DNA of 64,000 bases from an uncultured Collinsella sp. GTDB lineage: Bacteria > Actinomycetota > Coriobacteriia > Coriobacteriales > Coriobacteriaceae. The notes beneath the pieces were generated by a model, which saw only the letters and a list, made by a program, of their open reading frames with translations, was not told the origin of the DNA and did not search any database. Both the position numbers and the translations under genes were made by a program. Each line of letters opens with the position of its first letter. Positions within the stretch are counted from its first letter, which is position 1. Shown here one piece after another: positions 1-9,737 of the stretch. The stretch is taken from assembly GCA_958354105.1 (NCBI GenBank), contig CATWVA010000002.1:104872-168871 (forward strand), read 5' to 3'.

Positions 1-403
1 TCGCATCGCCGCGCTTGGCGGCCAGGCGCACCATCTCCTTGCCCAGGTCGAAACCGTAAGCATCCACGTCCGGCACCGCACCCATGGCGCTAGTGTAGTA
101 GCCCTCGCCGCAGCAAATATCGAGCAAGGTCATGGGGACGCCTGCAGACGCCGCGCGCCCAGACACCTGCTTGCGCACCAGCTCGACCATCGCATCGCGC
201 AACGGCGCATAGTAACCGCGGTTCAGAAAGTCGCGACGACTACGCGCCTGCGACTTGGGATCGCCCATGGAGTCGCCGCTCTTGGACGAGCGCAGTAGAT
301 ACAGATAGCCCTCGCGCGCACGATCAAACCGGTGTCCGCCCGCGCACACAGCACCGCGCTCATCGTCCACCAACGGCTCATGGCAAACGGGACACAACAA
401 CAT
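1..403 (-). CDS. RlmA-like 23S rRNA methyltransferase (3' end outside window)
   Basis: The first 134 codons are present, read leftward from an ATG at 403 behind an AAGGAG site; the rest is cut by the window edge. The N-terminus has a CPVC..C..H zinc-finger pattern (MLLCPVCHEPLVDDERG, then CAGGHRFD). A helical region with SKSGDSMGD follows, then the SAM-binding motif LLDICCGEGYY. This order is that of RlmA-type guanine-N1 methyltransferases, which modify G745/G748 of 23S rRNA and in some bacteria affect macrolide sensitivity. Family assignment is firm; the exact target base cannot be read from the sequence. Confidence 0.85.
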   Translation of the reverse strand, partial: MLLCPVCHEPLVDDERGAVCAGGHRFDRAREGYLYLLRSSKSGDSMGDPKSQARSRRDFLNRGYYAPLRDAMVELVRKQVSGRAASAGVPMTLLDICCGEGYYTSAMGAVPDVDAYGFDLGKEMVRLAAKRGDA

Positions 404-460
404 GGCAACTCCTTAGCGCGAACAACACAACGCCCACCATTGTCGCACGCCTTCCCCATC

Positions 461-540
461 TAGTCATAGAAGAGACAAGGAGTGTCCCCCAGCTGCCGGC
501 AGAAAAGGAATGTCCCTAAGTGCCGACTAGTCGATTAGGA
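461..540. repeat. Partial copy of the GGGGACGTTC/CTAGTC repeat
   Basis: Fragments CTAGTCATAG, AGTGTCCCCC, GGAATGTCCCTAAGTGCC and GACTAGTCG occur in the order seen at 13088-13199, but the arms are decayed. It lies 55 bp before the MATE gene. Confidence 0.6.
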
Positions 541-594
541 GTATCATCGTCTGCGCAAATAAGCACGAAAGAGCATGTTAGAGATTGAGAGCGC

Positions 595-1977
595 ATGGCT
601 GACACCGCATCTAAGCACATTGACATGACCACCGGCTCGCTGTGGCGCAATATTCCCCTATTCGCCTTTCCCGTCGCCGCCACGAGCATCCTTGAGCAGC
701 TATCGAACCTCATCGCCACGGTCATCATCGGCAACTTCTCGGGCGACCAGGGAACCCTCGCCATGGCGGCGGTCGGCTCCAATGTTCCGCTTACCAGTCT
801 TATGCTCAACCTGTTTATTGGCATGTCGCTTGGCTCCAACGTGGTCATCGCCAACGCTATCGGCCGCAACGATCAGAACATGGTCAAACGCGCCGTCCAT
901 ACCTCGATTTTAATGGCGCTTGTGGGCTTTGTCGTCATCGCGCTGGGCGAGATCTTTGCCGAGCCCATGCTCGCCGCGCTCAACGTTCCCGCCGAAACCA
1001 TGCCGCTCGCCTCGCTCTACCTACGCGTCTTTTTGCTCAGCCTGCCCTCGATCTTGCTCTACAACTTTGAGGCCGCGATCTTCCGCTCCGTCGGCATCAC
1101 CCGCATGCCGCTGCAGGCGCTTGCCGTGTCCACCGTCCTCAACATTGGCCTGGACCTCATCTTTGTCCCCGTACTCCACTGGGGCGTCGTGGGCGTCGCC
1201 ATCGCCACCGCCATCGCCTACACCGTCAGCGCCGCTACGCTCTTTATCCGCCTGCTCAAGACCGACTCCGTCGTCCGCGTCACCCCACGCGACCTGGCTA
1301 TCGACCCCGTCGCCCTCAAGCGCATCGTCAAGATCGGCCTGCCTGCCGGCATCCAAAGCGCCGTCTTTGCCGTCGCCAACATCATCATCCAGTCTGCCAT
1401 CAACAGCCTGGGCACCGAGGTCATGGCGGCCTCGAGCGCCGCCATGAGCCTGGAGTATGTGTGCTACAACCTGCTCAACAGCTTTAGCCAGGCTTGCACC
1501 ACCTTTGTGGGACAAAACCACGGCGCTCGTCAGATCGACCGCTGCACCAAAACGCTCAAGGTCTGCCTGGTCGAAGGCGGTATCGTTGCCCTCACCACGA
1601 TTATCGTTATTGTCGGCCTCGGGCGCGAAATCCTATCGCTGTTCAACAGCGATCCCAACATCGTCTCGATCGGCTATATCCGCGTGTGCTCGATTTTCCC
1701 GGCGTACGCCTTTAGCATGTTCTACGAAAACATGTCCGGCTACCTGCGCGGCTTTGGTATCTCGCTCATGCCCGCCCTCATCACCATGATCTGTGTCTGC
1801 GGCATCCGCTTCTATTGGGTGTTCTGCGTGTTCCCGCACTTCCGCACCTTTGCGAACATCATGATGGTCTACCCCATCAGCCTGGGCACCACGGCGTTCT
1901 TTATGGTCGTGGCGGTATTACTCTGCCACCCGGCACGCACCTATCGCGCCGCCCAAGCCAAAGCGACAGCCCGCTAA
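595..1977 (+). CDS. MATE family efflux transporter
   Basis: A 460-residue polytopic membrane protein with about 12 hydrophobic helices and two homologous halves, the architecture and length of MATE (DinF/NorM-like) cation-coupled exporters. The N-terminal segment with LWRNIPLFAFPVAATSILEQ and the FSGDQGTLAMAAVG region are typical of this family in gut anaerobes. The second half restarts near residue 245 with IVKIGLPAGIQSAVF. The substrate is not deducible; drug or metabolite export is the family norm. The ribosome binding site before the ATG is weak (GAGATTGAGAG). It stands alone, convergent with the LysR gene downstream. Confidence 0.88.
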   Translation: MADTASKHIDMTTGSLWRNIPLFAFPVAATSILEQLSNLIATVIIGNFSGDQGTLAMAAVGSNVPLTSLMLNLFIGMSLGSNVVIANAIGRNDQNMVKRAVHTSILMALVGFVVIALGEIFAEPMLAALNVPAETMPLASLYLRVFLLSLPSILLYNFEAAIFRSVGITRMPLQALAVSTVLNIGLDLIFVPVLHWGVVGVAIATAIAYTVSAATLFIRLLKTDSVVRVTPRDLAIDPVALKRIVKIGLPAGIQSAVFAVANIIIQSAINSLGTEVMAASSAAMSLEYVCYNLLNSFSQACTTFVGQNHGARQIDRCTKTLKVCLVEGGIVALTTIIVIVGLGREILSLFNSDPNIVSIGYIRVCSIFPAYAFSMFYENMSGYLRGFGISLMPALITMICVCGIRFYWVFCVFPHFRTFANIMMVYPISLGTTAFFMVVAVLLCHPARTYRAAQAKATAR

Positions 1978-2004
1978 ACACCGCACTCAACGCCACGCCA
2001 GTCA

Positions 2005-2871
2005 TTAATTGACAATATGCGAGCTCATATAGTCGATAAAGCGCCTCGTGGCGATAGGCATGGTGTCCCAACTGCGCCAGGCTGCCACTACGTCACGCGA
2101 GGGGGCGTGCACGATGGGACGTACGCGAATATCGGCCCGCATGCCCTCGACGGTACGGCGATACAGCATGCTCACGCCTAGGCCCTCCTCCACCATCGCC
2201 ATGATGGTGTAATCGTCGGTGACCTCGCTCGTCACGTGCGGCGACAGCCCATGCGCCGCGAATGCATCGAGTACCAGGCTCTGTTCGCCTTCATCCAGCA
2301 GCACAAACGGCTCGGACGCTAGGTCAGCGAGTGTCACCTTTTCCTTTGCCGTCAGCGGATGCGCCGCCGGCAACAATGCCACCAACTCGTCGTGATAGAC
2401 CACACGCTTCTCGAGCCCAGCGGTAAATCCGCGTGCCGTAAAACAAAAATCAACCACGCCATCGTGCACCCACTGGGCGTTGCGCGTGTAATCGCCCTGC
2501 TTGAGGGTAAAGTGTACGCCCGGGTGCAGGGCCCCAAAGTCGCGGATCACGCGCGGCAACACGGTTCGACTCACGTTGGTAAACGTCGCAATACGAATAT
2601 CAGTCGAGGAAAGTCCCAGCAGCTCCTGGCGCTTGCCCTCGAGCTCGGCCTCGGCGGTCACGATCTGGCGCAGGTACGGCAGATACTGCTTGCCGTCGCG
2701 CGTAAGCGAAACGCCCTGCTTGCCGCGCTCGATAAGCGTGGTGCCTAACTCGCGCTCGAGCGCCTTGACGGCCTGGCTCACCGCACTTTGCGTATAGCCC
2801 AGCTCATCGGCCGCGCCCTTAAGACTGCCGCGATCGACCACCATACAAACAATCTGATACCGTGATGCCAT
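2005..2871 (-). CDS. LysR family transcriptional regulator
   Basis: A 288-residue protein with an N-terminal winged HTH (residues 1-60: RYQIVCMVVDRGSLKGAADELGYTQSAVSQAVKALE) and a LysR substrate-binding domain (about 90-285). Its length is normal for the family. The ATG follows GGAGGCACA. It is divergent from the EamA transporter gene 158 bp away. LysR regulators commonly control a divergent neighbour, so the transporter is the likely target (inference). The effector is unknown. Confidence 0.9.
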   Translation of the reverse strand: MASRYQIVCMVVDRGSLKGAADELGYTQSAVSQAVKALERELGTTLIERGKQGVSLTRDGKQYLPYLRQIVTAEAELEGKRQELLGLSSTDIRIATFTNVSRTVLPRVIRDFGALHPGVHFTLKQGDYTRNAQWVHDGVVDFCFTARGFTAGLEKRVVYHDELVALLPAAHPLTAKEKVTLADLASEPFVLLDEGEQSLVLDAFAAHGLSPHVTSEVTDDYTIMAMVEEGLGVSMLYRRTVEGMRADIRVRPIVHAPSRDVVAAWRSWDTMPIATRRFIDYMSSHIVN

Positions 2872-3029
2872 TGTGCCTCCCCGTCAATGCAGACGTAAAA
2901 CGTTTTGTCAGGGCTTTTTCTGCCAACATTAGCATTTCTTAATCATACTGAAGATACATTCGCTTTACTACATCCACATCTGGGAGCAGAATCCTTTTTA
3001 CGAAACCGTTCTGTAACAAAAGGAGCCCC

Positions 3030-3932
3030 ATGGATCGCAAAAAAGCAATCGCGCTCTCATTTTCCGTTCCCGTCGCATGGGGCTTTTCGTATCCCCTCAT
3101 GAAGATCGGCATGGACAGCATGAACGCCACGAGCATCGTTGCGCTGCGCTGCATCATCGCCTTTGCGGCCTGCCTGCTGCTCTTCCACAAGCGCGCTTTC
3201 CGCATCAATCGCGACCTTATGGTCCGCGCCGCTATCATCGGCGCCATCATGGCAACCGAGCTCACCTGCATGTGCCTGGGCTCCAGCCTCACTTCTGCCT
3301 CCACTGCCGGCTTTTTGCAGAGCCTGACGGTCGTGATCGTGCCGTTTGCCAACGCCGCCCTGCTGCGTCGCGCCCCCGAGCGCAAGGTGCTCGTCGGCAC
3401 GGCTATCGTCACCTGCGGCATGCTGCTGCTCTCGGGCGCCGACTTTACCAGCCTGAACCCGGGCGCGCTCATCATGCTGTTATCCGCCTTTGTCTACGCC
3501 GGACACATCATTGTGGCCAAGCGCTTTGTCGAAGAAGTCGATCCGCTGACTCTGGGCGTTTGGCAACTAGGCTTCGGCGGCCTGTTCTCGGGCATCGCGG
3601 CATTCACCTTTGGCGGTTTCACGCTTCCCGGCACGCCGGGCGAGGTCGTGGTCGTCGTCGCACTCGCACTCATCTGCTCTGCCTATGGCTTTATCACCCA
3701 AACGCTCGTGCAGCCCCACGTACCCGCCGAGACCACCGGCTTCGCTTTCTCGCTCGAGCCGGTATGCTCCGCCGTCTTTTCGTTCTTCCTGGTCGGCGAG
3801 GTCCTGAGCCCCATCGCCTTCCTGGGTGCAGCTCTCATCCTCACCGGCGTCATAGCGGCAACCGTCGAACTTCCGCGCCTTCGTGCACATGGACAGGCTC
3901 GCATGGCGGGAACGCCCGAACGCGTCTCGTAG
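3030..3932 (+). CDS. EamA/DMT family transporter
   Basis: A 300-residue protein with ten predicted membrane helices in two EamA repeats (about 5-135 and 150-285), matching drug/metabolite exporters of the DMT superfamily. The first repeat shows VPVAWGFSYPLMKIGMDSM and VALRCIIAFA; the second ends with the usual EPVCSAVFSFFLVGEVLSP and FLGAALILTGVI segments. It starts at ATG 3030 behind AAAAGGAGCCCC. It is likely regulated by the divergent LysR protein. The substrate is unknown; amino acids or related metabolites are common for the family. Confidence 0.88.
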   Translation: MDRKKAIALSFSVPVAWGFSYPLMKIGMDSMNATSIVALRCIIAFAACLLLFHKRAFRINRDLMVRAAIIGAIMATELTCMCLGSSLTSASTAGFLQSLTVVIVPFANAALLRRAPERKVLVGTAIVTCGMLLLSGADFTSLNPGALIMLLSAFVYAGHIIVAKRFVEEVDPLTLGVWQLGFGGLFSGIAAFTFGGFTLPGTPGEVVVVVALALICSAYGFITQTLVQPHVPAETTGFAFSLEPVCSAVFSFFLVGEVLSPIAFLGAALILTGVIAATVELPRLRAHGQARMAGTPERVS

Positions 3933-4019
3933 ATCCCACTCTTCATACAGCCGTGGCATAAAGGCAACCGGTGCGCCTTTACAATAGATACCGACAGAGC
4001 ATCTGAGTAAAGGAGCCCC

Positions 4020-4745
4020 ATGGACGCTGCGACCCGCGACCGCAACATAGCAACTTGGTTGGGCGATGCGCCGCAGCCGGTACGTGACACTACGAACCAG
4101 CTGCTCGAGCGCATCGCCCTTTTGCGTGCCGAGCAGACCATCTATCCGGCACAAGACGACATTCTCAATGCCCTCGCCTACACGCCAGCCGACCAGGTCA
4201 AGGTTGTCATCTTGGGTCAAGACCCCTATCACGGACCCAACCAGGCCATGGGGCTGTCGTTCTCGGTCCCCGCGACGCAAACCAAGTTGCCGCCGAGCCT
4301 GCGCAATATCTATAAGGAACTCAAAGCCGATCTGGGTTGCCCCATTCCCGTCACGGGAGACCTAACCCCATGGGCACAGCAGGGCGTCCTGCTCCTCAAC
4401 ACCACGCTCACCGTGCGCGAGCATGCCGCCAACTCGCACGCCAAACTGGGCTGGAGCACGCTCACCGATTACGTTATCGAACGCTGCTGCCAGCTGCCCC
4501 AGCCGGTAGTCTTTTTGGCATGGGGTCGCTTTGCCCAACAGATGGTCGAAGGCAAGCTCGTCGCGACTGGCGCGGACAAGGCAACCGGCAAGTTCTGCCT
4601 GGCGTCCACGCACCCCTCGCCGCTTTCGGCCAACCGTGCCACGGCAGAACTCCCCGCCTTTATGGGGTCGCGCCCCTTCTCGGCAGCCAATCGGCTACTC
4701 GAACAGCACGGCTCGACCCCCGTCAACTGGACTTGCCTCGGCTAA
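4020..4745 (+). CDS. ung: Uracil-DNA glycosylase, family 1
   Basis: A 241-residue family-1 UDG, which removes uracil from DNA to start base excision repair. The water-activating motif GQDPYHGPNQAMGLSFSV (residues about 64-81) contains the catalytic Asp. The uracil-specific block LLNTTLTVREHAANSHAKLGW and the DNA-intercalation motif HPSPLSANR are all present, so the enzyme should be active. Length is normal. The start is ATG 4020 behind AAAGGAGCCCC, a leader almost identical to that of the upstream EamA gene. A strong hairpin follows the stop codon. Confidence 0.96.
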   Translation: MDAATRDRNIATWLGDAPQPVRDTTNQLLERIALLRAEQTIYPAQDDILNALAYTPADQVKVVILGQDPYHGPNQAMGLSFSVPATQTKLPPSLRNIYKELKADLGCPIPVTGDLTPWAQQGVLLLNTTLTVREHAANSHAKLGWSTLTDYVIERCCQLPQPVVFLAWGRFAQQMVEGKLVATGADKATGKFCLASTHPSPLSANRATAELPAFMGSRPFSAANRLLEQHGSTPVNWTCLG

Positions 4746-4758
4746 AAATCGATACATC

Positions 4759-4798
4759 AAAAACGCGCCCGACGGCAATTTTGCCATCGAGCGCGTTT
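4759..4798. terminator. Bidirectional terminator between ung and the SDR gene
   Basis: An inverted repeat with arms AAACGCGCCCGACGGCAA and GCCATCGAGCGCGTTT around a short T-rich loop lies between two convergent genes. It ends one base before the SDR stop codon. A-runs on the left and Ts in the loop fit intrinsic termination on both strands. Confidence 0.8.
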
Positions 4799-4799
4799 C

Positions 4800-5480
4800 C
4801 TATTCGGGCCAAATAAATTGTGTGCGGCCGGCCTCGCCGCCATCGATCAGCAGACTCTGTCCGGTCATAAACCGGTTGGTCACGCCCACAAAGTAGATCC
4901 ACTCGGCGATCTCTTGGGCGGTGGCCCAGCGCTTAAGCGGTGTGAGCTCCATAATCTGGTTCCACAGGTGTTCGTCTTCCATCACGCAACGGTTGAGCGG
5001 CGTGATAACGCCGCCCGGGTCCACACTGTTGGCGATGGCCTGCGGTGCCAGCCGGTTTGCAAGGTTCTTGGTGTAGGCGATAACGCCGCCCTTGCTGGCG
5101 GCATAGGCGGGAAACTCCGATCCCGTATGCCCGCTCGCCGACCCCACATTGACCACGGATTTGATAGCCGGTGCCGGCTTGGCGGCAAGCCCCTCCCCCA
5201 CAAAGGCGTAGCGCTCGGTCACGTTGATGGTTCCACACAGGTTGGCGGCGATGTCGTCAGCCGAATCCTGCGTACCGGCAACGTTCACGATTACCCGGGG
5301 TTCAAGGTCGCCTGGAAACGAGTCGGGCTCGCGGACATCAACGATCAGATGGCGGTAGCGCTCGTGTTCGATCGCCGCCGGCAGCAGATCAAAGCCCACG
5401 ACCTCGTGGCCCTCGTCCAAAAAGCGCTGCACGCACGCGGCTCCGATACCGCCCGAAGCGCCCGTGATCAAAACCCGCAT
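4800..5480 (-). CDS. SDR family NAD(P)-dependent oxidoreductase
   Basis: A 226-residue classical short-chain dehydrogenase. It has the cofactor motif TGASGGIG at residues 6-13, the NVAG element, a catalytic Ser in NVGSASG, and the Tyr-x3-Lys pair in YAASKGG. The C-terminal segment RFMTGQSLLIDGGEAG is typical. Asp30 of VVGFDLLP at the end of beta-2 would favour NAD+ over NADP+ (family rule). The substrate is not identifiable. It starts 9 bp downstream of the YhhQ-type transporter gene, so the two form an operon. ATG 5480 has AAGGAG at good spacing. Confidence 0.9.
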   Translation of the reverse strand: MRVLITGASGGIGAACVQRFLDEGHEVVGFDLLPAAIEHERYRHLIVDVREPDSFPGDLEPRVIVNVAGTQDSADDIAANLCGTINVTERYAFVGEGLAAKPAPAIKSVVNVGSASGHTGSEFPAYAASKGGVIAYTKNLANRLAPQAIANSVDPGGVITPLNRCVMEDEHLWNQIMELTPLKRWATAQEIAEWIYFVGVTNRFMTGQSLLIDGGEAGRTQFIWPE

Positions 5481-5489
5481 ACTTGCTCC

Positions 5490-6212
5490 TTAGACGGTTG
5501 CGTGGCGCTCGAGGTACTCGGCGCCCACATTCTCACGCTCCCAGCCACGCACGACCCTGTAGCCCACGGGGCTCAGGAAGACCTCGCACAGCAGCTCGGC
5601 AACAGCGCCGGTCAGCGAGCACATAAGGACCTGCACCCAGGTCCAACCAAAGAACGTGTGGCTCACCACAATGGCAAAGACCAGGTTGTCGATAAACTGG
5701 CCAACACCCGTGGACACATAGGAGCGGAAGGCAAAGCTCGCAAAATTATTCTTTTTGAGCATACGGCCGAGCGACTGGTTGAGCGTGGAGTTAACCACGG
5801 CAGAAACGAGCATTGCCAGCGAAGAGCCCAGTACCACGTACCAGGTGCCGCCGATGGTGGCGTTAAGGGCAGTGTTGACCTCGATCATGCCGGTGTCGTA
5901 GTAGGCACCCCACATACCGGGCGTGAGCGAGCATGCCCAAAAGCACAGGCTCACGGCCAGGTTAACCAGCAGCGCGAGGATAGAGATTTTGATGGATGCC
6001 TTGGCGCCAAAGCGCTTGCAGATCATGTCCTGGCACAAAAACGAAACCCAGCTCACCACAAAGCCACAGTCGAGCGCCAGATACGGCAGGCTGATAAGCT
6101 CTTTGTTGGCCAGCAGGTTCATCATGATGACGCTCACGAAAAACAGCGAAACCGTTGCCGCGGGAATGCTCCGCAACAGGACCTTGTAGTCCTCCATGAC
6201 CTTCTTGATCAT
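5490..6212 (-). CDS. VUT/YhhQ family queuosine-precursor transporter
   Basis: A 240-residue protein with about six membrane helices, beginning VLLRSIPAATVSLFFVSVIMMNLLANKEL. This pattern, with the later LALDCGFVVSWVSFLCQDMICKRFGAKAS segment, marks the YhhQ (DUF165/VUT) family. Members import preQ0, preQ1 or other queuosine precursors for tRNA modification. It is first in an operon with the SDR gene. The leader contains a hairpin with an A-rich tail reaching the ribosome binding site, a possible preQ1-type riboswitch, which fits the family. Assignment rests on family resemblance; the ligand is inferred. Confidence 0.82.
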   Translation of the reverse strand: MIKKVMEDYKVLLRSIPAATVSLFFVSVIMMNLLANKELISLPYLALDCGFVVSWVSFLCQDMICKRFGAKASIKISILALLVNLAVSLCFWACSLTPGMWGAYYDTGMIEVNTALNATIGGTWYVVLGSSLAMLVSAVVNSTLNQSLGRMLKKNNFASFAFRSYVSTGVGQFIDNLVFAIVVSHTFFGWTWVQVLMCSLTGAVAELLCEVFLSPVGYRVVRGWERENVGAEYLERHATV

Positions 6213-6217
6213 TATGT

Positions 6218-6267
6218 ACTCCTTTGGTTTTAGGTTTAACGAGCAGGATATCGGACCCGAACTGCTC
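6218..6267 (-). promoter_or_regulatory. Possible preQ1-I-like riboswitch in the yhhQ leader
   Basis: On the minus strand, a stem CGAGCAG/CTGCTCG closes a 15-nt loop (TTCGGGTCCGATATC). It is followed at once by a single-stranded A-rich tail, TTAAACCTAAAACCAAAGG, that runs into the ribosome binding site. Class I preQ1 aptamers have one short stem, a C-containing loop and an A-rich tail folding back to pair with the loop and sequester the Shine-Dalgarno. Loop TCC could pair with GGA of AAAGGAG. The match is by eye only, and the loop is not a consensus one. Confidence 0.4.
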
Positions 6268-6368
6268 GGACGCCCCGGTCTTGAGACGACGGTGGGTATG
6301 ATAGCCGCTCACACGGCATCAGGCAAGCAAACGGCACGGCAGCCCCGCAGGGCCACCGCGCCGATGCG

Positions 6369-7982
<1,614 letters not shown>

Positions 7983-8117
7983 GCGGATCCTTTCTTGCAT
8001 TGAGTGCATTACGTCGTTGTAACCGCACTATTGTAGCCGCCAAATCCCGCCATAGGGCACCTATCAGGACAAATTCATCAGCTGAGCTCGCTCTGTAGCG
8101 GGCAGCCGCCTCAAGGA

Positions 8118-8178
8118 TTGTCTCGATCTGTAACAGTAAGACGGGTTTTGAGCCCCTACCTGTTACAGATCGAGACAA
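8118..8178. repeat. Intergenic hairpin repeat, copy 1 of 3
   Basis: Arms TTGTCTCGATCTGTAACA and TGTTACAGATCGAGACAA are perfect complements 25 nt apart. It is the first of three related hairpins between prfC and the GntR gene. The loop differs in each copy. Confidence 0.85.
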
Positions 8179-8198
8179 ACTGGCAGGCGGGCAGCCAA

Positions 8199-8257
8199 TG
8201 TCTCAATCTGTAACATCTAGCCATCAAAATCAGGCCTAAGTGTTACAGATTGAGATA
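8199..8257. repeat. Intergenic hairpin repeat, copy 2 of 3
   Basis: Arms TGTCTCAATCTGTAACA and TGTTACAGATTGAGATA. Relative to copies 1 and 3, the G-C pair at one position is an A-T pair, with both arms changed. The covariation suggests that pairing, or a two-fold symmetric protein site, is preserved. Confidence 0.85.
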
Positions 8258-8278
8258 AACCAGCAGGAAGATCGAGGC

Positions 8279-8337
8279 TGTCTCGATCTGTAACATCTAG
8301 CCGCCAAAATTGACTTCAGATGTTACAGATCGAGATA
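8279..8337. repeat. Intergenic hairpin repeat, copy 3 of 3
   Basis: Arms TGTCTCGATCTGTAACA and TGTTACAGATCGAGATA. It ends 53 bp before the operator of the downstream GntR gene. Copies 2 and 3 share the loop start TCTAGCC, so part of the loop is also related. Confidence 0.85.
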
Positions 8338-8389
8338 AACGAACGGAGGGACAGACGAGCCCATATTTCCCTCTTGCGCAACTGTGCAT

Positions 8390-8426
8390 AGTGTATATAT
8401 ACTGTGCTTACCGGTTATATACACGT
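8390..8426 (+). promoter_or_regulatory. Candidate YtrA/GntR operator
   Basis: An inverted repeat, GTGTATATA (8391-8399) and TATATACAC (8416-8424), lies 26 bp before the GntR start codon. B. subtilis YtrA-type repressors bind AGTGTA-spacer-TACACT palindromes, and AGTGTA...TACACG here is close. Autoregulation of the GntR-ABC operon is the likely role. Confidence 0.6.
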
Positions 8427-8451
8427 GTAGCCCAACAGCTAAGGAGCCGCT

Positions 8452-8832
8452 GTGGACATCATCCTATCCAATTCGAGCGACAAGCCCATCTACGAGCAGA
8501 TAACCTCGCAGGTCAAAGCCCAGATCCTTTCGGGCTCACTCGCTGCGGGAGCCAAGCTCCCCAGTATCCGCGCGCTGGCGAGCGACCTGGGCGTGAGCGT
8601 CATCACCACCAAGCGCGCCTATGCCGACCTGGAGCAACTCGGTTTTATCTGCACCGTGCAGGGCAAGGGCTGCTTTGTCGCCGAGGGAAACCAGGAACTC
8701 TTGCGCGAAAACCAGCTCTGCCATATCGAAGAGTTGCTTGCGCAGGCCGCTACGCAGGCCGAAACCCTGGGCGTCACGCGCGACAAATTGCACGAGATGC
8801 TCGACCTTGTAGCCCCCGAGACCATGCAGTAG
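8452..8832 (+). CDS. GntR family regulator, YtrA type
   Basis: A 126-residue protein made of a GntR winged HTH (PIYEQITSQVKAQILSGSLAAGAKLPSIRALASDLGVSVITTKRAYADLEQLGF) and a short C-terminal helical tail. It has no effector-binding domain, which is the YtrA subfamily layout. The start is GTG 8452 behind AAGGAG. An ABC ATPase and permease follow in the same operon, the usual YtrA context, where such pumps respond to cell-envelope stress or peptide antibiotics. A palindrome just upstream fits autorepression. Confidence 0.88.
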   Translation: MDIILSNSSDKPIYEQITSQVKAQILSGSLAAGAKLPSIRALASDLGVSVITTKRAYADLEQLGFICTVQGKGCFVAEGNQELLRENQLCHIEELLAQAATQAETLGVTRDKLHEMLDLVAPETMQ

Positions 8833-8855
8833 CCATCTGCAAGAAAGGCTATACC

Positions 8856-9737
8856 ATGCAAAACTTGCTAGAACTCAAAGGCGTTTCACGCCGCGTAAGC
8901 GACCGCTTTTCGCTACGCGATGTCACACTCACCGTGGAGCCCGGCCAGATTGTCGGCTTTGTGGGCGCAAACGGCGCCGGCAAGACAACGACCATTCGCG
9001 CCGCGCTCGGGCTTATAAAGCTCGATGCCGGCGAGGTGCATCTGTTTGGACAGCACTGCGACGCCAACGCGCCCGGCGAGGCACAGCGTCACCTGCGCTC
9101 CCGCGTCGGTCTTGTCCTGGACACGTGTCCTTTCCCCTCCACGCTCAAGGTGGGCCAGATCGAGACGCTCGTAGGCCCGGCGTACCCCACATGGAGTCGC
9201 GAAACATTCGCCAGATTTATCGACCGATTTGGCCTTGATCCCAAAGCCAAGGTAAAAGACCTCTCCCGCGGCATGGGCATGAAGCTGCAGCTCGCCTGCG
9301 CGCTCAGCCACAATGCCAAGCTGCTCGTTTTGGACGAAGCCACTGCGGGCCTCGATCCCATGGCGCGCGAGGAGCTGCTCGATGAGCTGCTCGCCTTTGT
9401 CGCCGACGGCCAGCACAGTGTGCTGCTCTCGAGCCACATTACGTCCGACCTCGATCGCGCCGCCGACCGCGTCATCTGCATCGATAACGGTTCGATTGTG
9501 TTTGACCTGCCGCGCGAGGACATTACCGACCGCGCCGGCATCGCCCACTGCACCCAAGCACAGGCCGCCGAGCTTATGGCTTGCGTCGAAGGCGCTCGCG
9601 CCGCCCACCACGCCTATAGCGTGGACGTGCTCGTGCCCAACCGTCGCGAGGCGCTCGAGGCCTTTCCCGAGATTCCCTGCGACCGGGCAACCATTGATGA
9701 CTATCTGCGCCTCACGCTGAAAGGGGCTTCGAAATGA
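8856..9737 (+). CDS. ABC transporter ATP-binding protein
   Basis: A 293-residue ABC ATPase starting at ATG 8856, with AAAGG upstream. Walker A is GANGAGKTT, the signature is the variant LSRGMGMKLQ, Walker B is LLVLDEATAGLD, and the H-loop follows in LLSSHITSDLD. The Arg in place of the second Gly of LSGGQ is common in the YtrB/CcmA-like branch. The longer in-frame extension upstream overlaps the GntR gene in another frame and is not coding. The stop overlaps the permease start (ATGA), indicating coupled translation. Confidence 0.9.
   Translation: MQNLLELKGVSRRVSDRFSLRDVTLTVEPGQIVGFVGANGAGKTTTIRAALGLIKLDAGEVHLFGQHCDANAPGEAQRHLRSRVGLVLDTCPFPSTLKVGQIETLVGPAYPTWSRETFARFIDRFGLDPKAKVKDLSRGMGMKLQLACALSHNAKLLVLDEATAGLDPMAREELLDELLAFVADGQHSVLLSSHITSDLDRAADRVICIDNGSIVFDLPREDITDRAGIAHCTQAQAAELMACVEGARAAHHAYSVDVLVPNRREALEAFPEIPCDRATIDDYLRLTLKGASK

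Noticed and set aside
8118..8337. CRISPR array
   Set aside because: Only three units, each a hairpin with long palindromic arms; no constant repeat with unique spacers and no cas genes.
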